A stretch of DNA of 64,000 nucleotides from contig OZ026561.1 in the NCBI GenBank assembly GCA_964020155.1, positions 4,596,869 to 4,660,868 on the forward strand, read 5' to 3'. Below, piece by piece: positions 12,986 to 24,100 of the stretch. This DNA is from Chondrilla cf. caribensis (taxonomy: Eukaryota > Porifera > Demospongiae > Chondrillida > Chondrillidae). A program made the position numbers and the translations under genes. Numbering within the stretch: the first letter of the stretch is position 1; the number at the start of each line of letters is the position of its first letter. The notes beneath the pieces were generated by a model. It had not been told where the DNA came from. It worked only from the letters and a program-made list of their open reading frames with translations, and made no database searches.

Positions 12986-14883
12986 ATGTGTGCGTGCGTA
13001 CTTGCGTGCGTGCGTGCATGCGTGTGTGTGTGCGTGCTTGCGTGCATGCGTGTGTGTGTGTGTACATGTGTGTGTTTGTGTGTGTGTGCGTGTGTACTTG
13101 CGTGCGTGCGTGCATGCGTGTGTGTGTGCGTGCTTGCGTGCATGCGTGTGTGTGTGCGTACGTGTGCGTGTGTGTGTGTGTGTAGTATGTTGTCTAACCG
13201 ACTATAATGACTGATGATTACTCAATTTAGGCTTATAAATCAGGGCAATGCTCGACGTTTCTGAAGTGGGTACCCAAAGAGAAAATTTCAGTTGATTTTC
13301 ACTTAAAAATTGTAACAGGAAATAGCCCAAAGTTAGTGTATGTACATGTGTATGCGCCCGTGTGTGTATTTGTGTGCATTTATGTGTATGTGCTTGTAAG
13401 CATGTGTGTGAATGCATGTGGGTGTGGATGTTCACTATTGTATATAACACTGGCTGTGATCCTACCTTCTTGGTAATTGTATTCATTGTAGCGCAGCGAC
13501 ACAAAAGTTTGGAGAGCTTCATGTCATCACAGGGCCTTTTGCAGAAATGCAAATTGAGGTAAATACGTACTCTGATTTGGTGGAAGCATAGACCCCTAGA
13601 TAGGGTCTATGGTGGTAGTGTACTTAAGCTTATTAACACACACCTTAGGTTTCAATCCATGCAGAGAACATTTCAGTGCAACCCTTAGCAGTTCAATCTT
13701 CTCAGGTTCCTTCAGGTACAGAATATGTACATTCTCAATCGAAAATGTTAATTGGCTAAAATACAATGATAATCTTTGGTCAATATTGCTGACCACTACG
13801 TTCTCCGAGTAGCTATTTTCATTTTACCTTGTGTTGTATTACCCTGTACAGTTTGTGTACATGTGTGTATCAAGCACTGTCCAGCTGCATGGGAGTCTAC
13901 ACAATTATAAGTGTTATAAGTAAGGTACTGTGTGTCAAGAGGATTGATCAAATTTGTCTCCTGTTATCATGTCAACTGGGGTTCAGTGCTAGGGTATGTA
14001 TTCTGGAATAACCCAAAGGACACCACATTATCTATGATGGAATGAAGACAAATTAGTTAACAGCAAGTAATTTGGATGGTAGAAGATATTGATTGCTTCA
14101 TCTCATTTTCATCAATCAATGATATTCTTTTTCTGCTGCTATATATCCTTGTGACAAAATGATGTGGAAAATGTGCAGAGTCAATTCCAATTATAAATGC
14201 CATACTTGAGTATTTTTGCAATGTTTATATCTCTTTCTATATAGGATGAAGACATGTTGGACCATGATGGTAAGATCATTGAGTGCTGTTGGGACTTTGA
14301 GAGAAACCAGTGGAAGTCTATTCGTGTCAGGACGGACAGAAGTTACCCAAATGCACTACAGACTGCCAACAGTAAGTCCAAATTGTATTTAGTGCTCGAG
14401 ACATCTGTGTGGGCCCAGACGGATTCTTGAGTCCCAAGAATGAGTGCATTTTATGTGTCATACTACCCAAATGTATATGTATTAACCAGTATAGCATTCT
14501 TTGATGGGATAAACATCGACTAATTATGATAGTCAACCACCTTGATACATTATGCATACGTATTACATATGGGTACACACAATTGAATTATACATTATGT
14601 TCTGTGTATATAGTGGTGTTGTTTCTATGGTAATGGCGAGATGCCATTCTAACAAAAACAGTACTCCGCCCTGTGCTAACTTCTTCTTTCATTTGCTTCA
14701 TTTTCAGATAACTTTGGGGCTATTTTAAACCCAGTTACAAAAGAGAAACTGTTCAAGTTATGTCATGAGAAGGGACGGCCCCAAAGTGTCATGGTAGGTT
14801 TTGACAGAAAGCGCCCATCTCTGGATGGTAGCGACACGGAAAACCAACTGATGTCTCCTCCTGATAAACGTCTTCAACAGTAA
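11034..14883 (+). CDS. Capping-enzyme paralogue lacking the triphosphatase domain, 429 aa
   Basis: Ten exons join in phase: 11034-11305, 11676-11913, 12181-12252, 12542-12625, 12695-12778, 12843-12911, 13231-13331, 13492-13558, 14245-14371, 14708-14883. Several exon lengths equal those of the RNGTT gene next door (238, 84, 84, 69, 101, 176 nt), so this is a tandem duplicate. It begins in the linker that precedes the guanylyltransferase domain and has no HCxxGxxR phosphatase. Motif I reads WKADSTR, with Lys about 120 kept but the following Gly now Ser. The motif III region reads VNRDN instead of VDRDN. Motif V reads LKWVP instead of LKWKP, losing an essential Lys. Motif VI is RTDRSYPNA. The OB-fold and C-terminal tail are present. 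It may be an inactive or regulatory paralogue, or a weak stand-alone transferase. The first exon is the least certain, but its phase and linker resemblance fit. Confidence 0.8.
12912..13183 (+). repeat. (GT)n / GTGC-rich array starting at a splice donor
   Basis: This begins at the donor GT after exon 6 of the capping paralogue (12843-12911). Pure GT gives way to a duplicated longer unit containing tgcgtgcgtgcatgcgtgtg. The related RNGTT donor at 19399 also opens a (GT)n array. Confidence 0.9.
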
Positions 14884-15041
14884 CCTAACATTCCCAATGA
14901 CACTACAGGTACTCTGACCTGTGCACACTTCTGCATCTATTTTCATCATTTTTCATATAATTTTGAGGCCATTTTGAACCAAAGTATTCCATATTTTGCA
15001 ATGAACAAAGTCCCTTGTTATACACTACATTATTTATCCAT

Positions 15042-15160
15042 TTAGCTCTCGTTGATCCGCCACAATTCACTTTCAAAAACTATGATGGATTAATGAGTTT
15101 GGCAAATTAACCGAGTTCTTGTATACTATACTGGTACTGAGAAGACGGAAGTTATCCGGA
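15042..15160. repeat. Truncated Tigger/pogo-like MITE upstream of RNGTT
   Basis: gatccgccacaattcacttt and the following bases match the elements at 15788-15958 and 39395-39557. It ends about 90 bp before the RNGTT start codon, so it contributes to the promoter or 5' UTR. A CCGGAAGT ETS-type site lies near its downstream end. Confidence 0.55.
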
Positions 15161-15247
15161 AGTATATGGAAAGTCCACGGTTCACGGAGGGGAATACCCT
15201 ACTTTGCTACAGACCGACAATCTCATTTTACTTCATTTACGAAAGGA

Positions 15248-18200
15248 ATGAACGTCCCTCCGCGATGGCTACACTGTCCCAGGAAGAGCAAGATAGTAGC
15301 TAGTGAGTGGGTGAAAGGATTTGACATATATTTGGCCTTATTTCCAAGAGTATTTGCGTTTCTTCGTATCGCCCCTCTCAGTCACCATAGCTACCCTGTT
15401 GCTGCCCCACGGCGTGGCTACAACTATAGAGTATATGATCGTTGTGTGAATGTGGAGTACGTAACCATGCAGGTGTAGATATCTTTGATCAGTTGGAAAG
15501 ATGTTGTAGTGGATAGAATCACAAGACATATTGTCATTTCGTTACTGCGAACACATAATGTCCACATACGTATGTGTATTCAGGTCTGGAGGCAGGATTT
15601 AGAGCAGGAGGGGCTTTAATCTGATTGGTAAAAGTGCTAGTACAGTACAGAGCGGTGAAACGTTAGACAACTGTGCCTTTTCATCCCGATAAGGCAATCA
15701 CTTGGTATTCAGAATCTGAAAAGTACTAGGGGTCCATGGCTCACCCAGTAAATCACCTTACTGTGGCCCTGGTGCCGATATGAATACTCATTAATCCGCC
15801 ACAATTCGTTTTCAAAGAATATGGTGGATTAACGAGTTTGGCGGATTAACTGGATATTCATTGGTGCTTGTACATCATATTGGTACTGGGAAATTGTTGC
15901 AGATTGGAAGATTTGGTGGATAAAGTGGTGGTGGATTAACGAGAATTATTGTATATGCAATACATGTACAGTATACTGTCTGCTATGTCTGTAGATTCTG
16001 ATGTTTGTGTGTATCGTTGATCCAGAGAAATTCCTGGCCTTCAAGACCCCCCTAAGCAACCAGTATGACGTACCAGACGAGAGCATATTCTCTCCTTTAA
16101 TGCTGATCTCCTACTACAAGAAGCCACCGGAGAAGCTTGGTCTCATCATAGACCTCACGAAGACCGATCGGTTCTATGACAAGAAAGAGATCAAACAAGC
16201 TGATATTGGGTACTACAAGCTACAGTGTGAGGGGTGAGTGCTGTACTTGGTTAGGAGTGAGTGCTGTACTTGGTAACAAGCTGACATCGGGTACTACAAG
16301 CTAGAGTGTGAGGGGTGAGTGCTGTACTTGATATTAGCACAACAACCAGATTTTGTGTGTGTTTTGAAATGAGGAATTCCTGCATCAGGCCTGATTGCTA
16401 CACCCTGACACTTCACTCGACTAACAGCTCTCTCCTTGAAGTATCCTCACATTCAACCCTAAAGAATGCTCCCTGGCTTATCCAACAGAACACTCATGTA
16501 CTAATCTGATGCTTGTGGTGAGAAATGAACCAGTTTGGATGACTCGAAATGATTACATATCATTCGAAACGGATGGAGAAGGACCAGAGGAATTTATTGT
16601 GTTCACATTTATATATCAACGCTCCTTGCTGGATTTGGAACTCGACCAAATACCTTTTTAATTGATTAATGTGAAGGAAAATATGTTCTTTTTAGTTCTT
16701 TAAAATAATTTCAAGGAGGACTGTTCTCAAAGGACATTGAGCATAAGGAAAATAACTCGCAGTGTACAGATCTGTTCTTGTGTGTATGTAGTGTGGATTT
16801 GTTGACCATTTTGCTTTATCCTACAGGTTTGGGGAAGCCCCCACGAAAAAGCAGGTGGATGAATTCATTACAGTGTGCAGGGCATTCTTTGAGAATAACC
16901 CTTATGGCCTGGTAGGGGTCCACTGTACACACGGCTTCAACAGAACCGGATTCCTTATTTCCTGCTATCTCATTGAAGAGGAAAACTGGAGGTGTGGGAA
17001 GAGAGTGTGTACTGTGTGTACTGTATGTACTGTGTGTACTGTGTGTACTGTATGTACTGTGTGTACTGTGTGTACTGTATGTACTGTGTGTACTGTATGT
17101 ACTATGTATGTGTACTGTGTATACTGTATGTACTGTGTGTACTGTGTGTACTGTGTATACTGTATGTACTGTGTGTACTGTGTGTACTGTGTATACTGTA
17201 TGTACTGTGTGCACTGTGTGTACTGTTTACTGATTGTAGCTGTGAGTGTGCAGTGAAGGCGTTCAGAGATGCCAGACCTCCTGGGATATACAAGGAGGAC
17301 TACCTCAAGGAGCTGTCAGAGAGATACAACGACAGTGAAATGGAGGGACTTGAAACACCTGACAAACCTGACTGGTACTTTATGGACGACAACGCCAAGG
17401 AAGATGTAGACGATGACGGTCTTCCTGTGGATTCAAAAGGGAAGGGAAAGAAAAGAAGAAAAGAGAGAGTCTTTGATGTAGCCAAGACGTTTGCCATTGA
17501 AAGTTCTGAAGTGTCCATAGTCCCTTCTCCTCTGAGGGAAACCGTGCAGCAGATCTGCCAGGATGCGTGTGACTGGCAAGGGTGTGTGTACCTGTGTGCA
17601 TTCCTGTGTGTATGTGTATTCTATACTCAGGTGTATGCACAGTGCGTGTATGTATACAAGTCTACTTGTTATACTGTTACGTAGCAATCTATTTGGAAAA
17701 TAGTCAGGTTAGGAGAGGAGGTATTAAAATTTCAAAAGGGGCACATCACATTGATAAAGATATCGATAATAAAGAAAAAAATCTAGAGGGGGACAGGGCC
17801 CCTCCCCTCCCTCCTCCCAATAAAGCCATGTGTATACTGTATGATCACACTCTCCACCATGCACTTGCCATCCCATAGAGCTGGTTTCCCTGGGTCTCAG
17901 CCGGTCTCCATGGATGTCAAAAACATGTACCTGTTAAGGCAGATGCCCTACCGAGTGAGCTGGAAGGCCGATGGGACGAGGTACCTGATGTTGATTCGCA
18001 ACGAGAATGAGGTGTACATGGTGGATCGTGACAACGCTGTGTTCAGGATCAACAAGGTGGTGTTTCCATCAAACGATGACCCAAATCAAGGTCTCAAAGA
18101 CACACTGATTGACGGGGTATGCAACAACCTGTGAGGGGTTACCTCATAGCTGGATTACCTCAGAGCTAGTACATATTTTTATGGCATGAACGTGCAGGAA

Positions 18201-18683
18201 ACTGTCTGTATTGACTAAATTACAACTGTACTTCCTGTCTATGTTGAATTTACGTCCTGTCTGTGTTGAATGTACTTCCTGACTTGTTGAATGTACTTCC
18301 TGTCTGTGTTGAATGTACTTCCTGACTTGTTGAATTTGCTTCTTGTCTGTGTTGAATGTACTTCCTGTCTTGTTGAATTTGCTTCTTGTCTGTGTTGAAT
18401 GTACTTCCTGTCTTGTTGAATTTGCTTCTTGTCTGTGTTGAATGTACTTCCTGTCTTGTTGAATTTGCTTCTTGTCTGTGTTGAATGTACTTCCTGTCTT
18501 GTTGAATTTGCTTCTTGTCTGTGCTGACTTGATCCTACAGCTGTACTTCCTGCCTGTGTTCCTACATGTCAATTTGTATCATTTATGTTGTATAGGAACT
18601 TGTATTGGATAAGGTGGACAAGTATGGGAATACCCGCCCACGCTATCTCATCTATGACATCATTATGATCAAAGTGAGTCCTG

Positions 18684-18747
<64 letters not shown>

Positions 18748-18783
18748 TGTGTGTGTGTTTGTGTGCATGTGTGCATGTGTGTG

Positions 18784-18853
<70 letters not shown>

Positions 18854-18919
18854 CGTGCATGTGTGCGTGTGTGTGTGTGTATGTGTGCGTGTGTGTGTGT
18901 GTATGTGTGCATGTGTGTG

Positions 18920-18973
<54 letters not shown>

Positions 18974-19395
18974 GGTTGTGACAATGTCATTAAATAATTA
19001 TCATTAATATGCTTATAGGGAAGAAAAGACATTGCAAAACGCAACCATTCTGAGCGACTGGAATGCGTTCATGTTGAGATAATGAAACCAAGGGAAGCAT
19101 TGGTGAATTGTAGTTTGTTGTCTATTTTGTTTACTTCTGTATGCGTTTACCATCAACAAATACATCAAACCTACCTGTAGGCCAAAGCAAACAGACTGAA
19201 CACATCTCTGGAGCCGTTTGGGATCCGATTGAAGCTATTCTGGGATGTGTGTGAAGCACAAATGGTGGGTCATGTGATGTCATGTGACATTATGAAGGTG
19301 TATGATAATAAAGTTGTCTTTGTCTTCAGATATTAGAGAAATATGCACCATCATTGACTCATGAAACAGATGGCCTTATATTCTCTCCAGAATGT

Positions 19396-19464
<69 letters not shown>

Positions 19465-19633
19465 ACCTGCGTGTGTGTGATTTATAATTTGCGACAACTG
19501 CTATCTATATTCCCTTTTAATCTTCACTGCAGCCTTATATTCCTGGACAATGTCCTCAGTTGTTGAAGTGGAAACCTCCAGAATTGAATTCAGTGGATTT
19601 CCAGTTAAAGATTAGCAAGAGAGCCAGACCAGG

Positions 19634-19709
<76 letters not shown>

Positions 19710-21020
19710 TGTGGGGGGCATATGTGGGTGTGTCATGTGTGTTTATGTACCTCTGTCATTTTTTTCAATTTTAGTGAACTCCCAGTAACAGTTGGAGAAC
19801 TTTACGTGGTACGCTTCGCTCAGCCATTTTCTACCATCAACATAAAGGTATGATAGAAGCATTGTATGTATTGGAGATACACCAATGTATTGTGTATTGT
19901 GGAGTGCATTGTGTACTGTTAATATGCCAATGTATTGTGTATTATCAAATATTTTGTGTATGTGTTAATATGCAAATGTATTGTGGAATGTATTGTGTAT
20001 TGCTGATATGCCAGCGTATTGTGTATTATAATATGATGTATTGTATATACGTTAATATACAAATGTATTGTGTATTAATGTGGCCACCTGGTTTCAATTC
20101 CTCACAGGGAGAGGACAACAGAGAGTTGAAGGAACACAACGGTAAGATCATTGAGTGCTGCTGGGACTTCAGGAAGAACCAGTGGAGGTTCCTTCGAGTC
20201 AGAACGGATAAGAGCTTCCCCAATGCTTATGAAACTGCAATTAGTGAGTCCGGGGTAACCATAGATACAGCGCCTCTACATTTGATCTTAGATGTACACA
20301 TGTTGTGTTGGAAACTTCACTAAATGGCTCTTTGTACTATCAGCTGTTTAATACTTCTTCACCACCTCTAAATACGTTTATTGCTTTCTTCATCGCACAC
20401 TCCTGGTTCTTCTTCTCTCACTACATTAAGCCTTACAAGAAAGTTCATGCTATTGGTTTATTTACCGTATAGCGGGAAACTTTGGCGAGCATTAAATTTG
20501 GCGAATCAGTCCCCGGAACGAATTGGCGAGTTTTAAATTTGGCGGCACGACAAATTCCAGTATTGTCAGAATACGTCAGAATAAAATATGGCGGATTTTA
20601 AATTTGGCGATTTTCCGTAAAATCGCCAATTCGCCAAATTAAAAACCTCGCCAAAGTTTCCCGCTATACGGTAGTTCAAACCTTGTATCTCCTTATCACA
20701 TGTATTTTGCACATTGTGTTGTTTATTGTTGACCTTCATGTTGTTTATTGTTGATCTTCATGTTGTCTATTGTTGACCTTCATGTTGTTTATTGTTGATC
20801 TTCTTCTTGTTTATTGTTGATCTTCTTGATGCATTCGTTCCCAGGTGTTTGCAATTCAATCAAGAACCCAGTTACCAAAAAGTATGTACTCGATTTATGT
20901 GACAGGAAGAAACAGCTCCAAGAGGGCGTGGCTGATGGTGAAAGGAAACGCCCACCCCAAAATGGCAGTGACAGAGACAGTGAATTAATGCCCCCTCCTG
21001 GAAAACGTCCTCAACATTAA
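15248..21020 (+). CDS. RNGTT: Bifunctional mRNA capping enzyme, 602 aa
   Basis: Thirteen exons join in phase: 15248-15302, 16026-16233, 16827-16991, 17240-17581, 17879-18116, 18596-18673, 19019-19102, 19181-19264, 19330-19398, 19533-19633, 19775-19847, 20108-20243, 20845-21020. The N-terminal RNA 5'-triphosphatase is of the cysteine-phosphatase type ([10 protein letters not shown], catalytic Cys about 121). It is followed by [15 protein letters not shown] and an acidic, basic-patch linker. The guanylyltransferase has motif I WKADGTR (Lys about 286, the GMP acceptor), [33 protein letters not shown] and RTDKSFPNA, ending [10 protein letters not shown]. The enzyme acts in the nucleus on nascent RNA polymerase II transcripts, removing the gamma phosphate and adding the inverted GMP cap. 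Length matches the animal family (about 600 aa). Introns hold several microsatellites, a 44-bp minisatellite and a MITE. Confidence 0.95.
15788..15958. mobile_element. Tigger/pogo-like MITE in RNGTT intron 1
   Basis: About 170 bp with inverted ends built on ttaatccgcc / ggattaacgag. The interior matches the better-preserved copy at 39395-39557. It is non-coding. Confidence 0.6.
16195..16330 (+). repeat. Tandem duplication of the RNGTT exon-2 end and its splice donor
   Basis: About 57 bp (16195-16250), covering the last 39 nt of exon 2 plus gtgagtgctgtacttgg, are repeated at 16276-16330 with few changes. The copy keeps a full gtgagt donor and no stop in frame. Confidence 0.85.
16992..17232 (+). 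repeat. (GTGTACTGTAT)n array in RNGTT intron 3
   Basis: A tandem array of GTACTGTGT / GTACTGTAT units that fills the whole intron after exon 3 (ends 16991). The same unit occurs in DIDO, TRMT11 and both AIFM3-like genes. Confidence 0.9.
18240..18530 (+). repeat. 44-bp minisatellite in RNGTT intron 5
   Basis: About six copies of a unit containing gttgaatgtacttcctgtct and gttgaatttgcttcttgtct. It is intronic, between the exons ending 18116 and starting 18596. Confidence 0.85.
18688..18970 (+). repeat. (GT)n array in RNGTT intron 6
   Basis: Long GT repeat with GTGC and GTAT interruptions, starting 14 nt after the donor gtgagt at 18674. Confidence 0.9.
19399..19453 (+). repeat. (GT)n array at the RNGTT intron-9 donor
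   Basis: GT repeat beginning exactly at the donor after exon 9 (19330-19398). It is the same position as the array in the paralogue at 12912. Confidence 0.9.
19634..19707 (+). repeat. (GT)n array at the RNGTT intron-10 donor
   Basis: The donor gtgagtgtgtgt runs directly into a GT array of about 70 bp. Confidence 0.9.
20463..20673. mobile_element. MITE with 27-bp TIR in RNGTT intron 12
   Basis: A 211-bp element whose ends are exact inverted repeats beginning taccgtatagcgggaaactt and continuing tggcgag. The interior repeats aaatttggcg in both orientations. A TA duplication is possible at the ends. It is non-coding. Confidence 0.85.
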
Positions 21021-21157
21021 CTTAATGTCCGTCTGTGTCGTCACCAAGTGAGGCAGTTTGGATAACACTAGAATCATCACTCGTGTATGGTATATTTTAT
21101 TCAATTTAAGTGAAATTAATTCGTTTCCCAAGACCGAGATTTGCGGGAGCAGAATTG

Positions 21158-21165
21158 TGACGTCA
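21158..21165. promoter_or_regulatory. CRE palindrome upstream of phosphatase copy 1
   Basis: TGACGTCA lies 26 bp before the ATG at 21192, followed by a CACGTG E-box (21172-21177). Both are kept in copy 2. Function is inferred. Confidence 0.45.
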
Positions 21166-21191
21166 CAGAGTCACGTGCGCATCGAGCTCTC

Positions 21192-24100
21192 ATGGTGTCT
21201 TTCTGGATCGTTTTGTCGTTGAAGTTATTCCTCCTCTCGTCTGTGGAGTGTCACGTGTTCGTTCATCCTCTGTCTACAGTCAACTTTAAAGATGCAAGTG
21301 TTCACTTAGGCGAGTAGACCTCCAGCTATCTCCTTCCAACAGCCTATGCTAAACGTCTCATTCTATTGTGGTTTTAGATTCATCGATATCTCTAAAGGCG
21401 AGTCCTGACGTGTTGGAGAGGTCCGGTAGCTGGCTCAACCTGTCCTATAGCGGTACCGAGAAGCCCACAGAGGACGACCTGATCGCCGTGTACTCTCCCA
21501 CTCCAGACAAACCCAAGATTGACCTCAAGACCGCTCCTGTCAAGATGTTTGTGAGTTCTTGCGGTCCTAGCTCTTAGCCCATCCTCAGCGGACACTTGGG
21601 CTTCATGGAATCATGTTTAGATAGAACTGTCTTCGTGTCCGTACCTAATTCCCATGTACAGTTGAAGGGCTCCGGTTAAAAAGGGATATTTAACGTATTC
21701 CGTATATTTCGAGTAAACGGAGATAAACGGTTTGCGTCGACGGACAATAGTATTCGCCGCAGCACGCGCGATAGCGGGGACTTTTGAAATTCAATTTCAG
21801 GACAATGAATAGCTGTGAATATCCCTGCACTGTGTGCGCGAAAAACGTCAGGGATACTGACAGTGCGATCCAGTGCGATGGCTGCCAATTTTGGTGCCAT
21901 CTGCAGTGTGCCAATCTCACCATCCAACAATATGAAGATTTGTCAGAGTCAGATGTCGTGTGGGAGTGTCCAGCCTGTATAAAACCTCATTTACCCCAGC
22001 TTAATAGCGTGGATGCTGTTGATGTCTTCCACTTCGACTTTCAGCAAAACTTCCCCACACCAAAGCTATCAGTAGGTAAGCAGTTCTATATGAGACTGCT
22101 GTGGACTTACCTGTTTGGAATTTATTCAGCATCCACTCAAACAACGACAGCATTCATGTGGCATGAGCTGCTTGGTAAAAGAGGCTGCAACAATGTGATG
22201 TCCTGCTTAATGCATTTTATTTTCCACAGCAGATTGGGTCGCACTGGAGCAAAATGGTCAATTTGGTGGGCGGATAATTGTCCAGGTCAAAATAAAAATA
22301 ATTACATCATGTGGTTTTTTCAAGATTTGATAAGGCGTAAGATATACTCAAGAGTTGACTACAAGTTTTTAATCGCTGGACATACATATGGCTCCACTGA
22401 CCAAGCATTTGGTATGATTGAACGTTATGCAGCAAAGATAGACACTGTATACACGCCACAAGAGTGGTATGAACATGTTCGAAATGCTGGAATTGGAGCA
22501 AAAGCCATACAAGTGATTGAAATGGAACAGAAAAATTTCAAAGACTACCGTCAACACTTGCATCATTTGTATACAGAAAGAAAAAAGGACGAAGATAAAA
22601 ATGATCTTGACTTTCAGCATATTGTTTGGTTTAATTTTGGAGTTGGAGAAAAAGAAATTGATGGAAAATTGGTTACAATTGAACATCCTAGAGATGTCTG
22701 GGTGCGCTACACTTACAATGTAAGTGAGAATCCTCGGTGTGTTTGCTACTATAAAAAAAGAAATCAAACAGAAGTGGAAACCCCACCTCCTGATCTGTAC
22801 ACTGTATATCCTATTCCAATCAAACGAGCTAAAGCTGAAGATGTTCAAAAACTTGTTCATGAATACGTGCCTGCTGAGCATCGACACTTCTATGCAAATA
22901 TGCAAGCCATTGAAAGTGATGAAAGCACAGATGACGATGAGTTTTGATAGGCTGTATAGCAGTCTTGGACGTGACAGACTTTTTTGTTGAGTTTTTCATA
23001 ACGGTCTAGTTTATCTATGATTTCGGCAATATACCTTTAAAATATGCTTTTACAGTTTGTAAACGTCATAACTTCAACTTTCGCATTTGCACATTATTTT
23101 GTAAATTGGAATCTTTGGCATCACCCTGCACTATGATTACAATCATGTATATTTATATGTGGCATGGAAGAATTGTTAATTTTGTGTTGCAATGTTTGTC
23201 CATGATGTCTTGCTCAGTTCCCTGTCATAATGAAATGCATTATAACCCTCTTGCGCTAATTTCTGATGCGCTTTGAGATCCTTCTCAAGTTGAGGTTTTT
23301 CCATGTCGCCAGCAGCCTGAATTTGAACTGCAAGACTATCGCATGTACTGCAGCTATCTGTACGAGGGTACCCAAAATGGATATTAAATTCACTTGTGAA
23401 CAGGTCACGGTACAGATGCTCTGATACCAAAGGCTTCCTAATATTTTGAGTAGGCTCATGGCACATTTTATGCTGATGGTTATCCTTCTCCAGCTTAATA
23501 TACTCTGGATCATACTTCTCTAGAAAATTTCGATAGAGTCGTGCTACTGATAGTTCTGCAGGAAGGTAGACGCGTCCTGAATTATCCTTTCTTGAGTAGT
23601 GGCTGTGTCTAGTTGGGTATGATGCAATGTGCTCCCTTATCAAAGCTTTAATCTCCTCACCAACTTTTGAATGGTTTCCATGCTTGCCACGTTTATCAGG
23701 TTCAAGTGATCCACTTCCAAGTTTTCGTCTCAAAACTTGTAGTCTCTTAGGCCCAAAGCCAAGTACTGTGCAGAATGACTTCTGACAAACTGGAATATTG
23801 ACACCACTCTCATTACGCAAAGTGTATTGAAATCTGAATGTACTTTCTTCAGCAGGTGGTCTGCCAAGCCTCTTACCAGTAGAACTCACGGAAGGATTGG
23901 CTTTACGCGAATGTCCGCTAGATTTTTTTGTTGCTTTGCAGTGTAAGAGACCGTTCAAATATATATTTTGCTGTTCATAAAACAGGTCTTGAAAAGAACT
24001 TCTCACATTTTGAAGATGAGACGTACTGAATCTTTGTAGGCACTTCTTTTTACAACATGACATGTCGCTGCTAATTTCAATCAATGGTGCGTTTTTTCTC

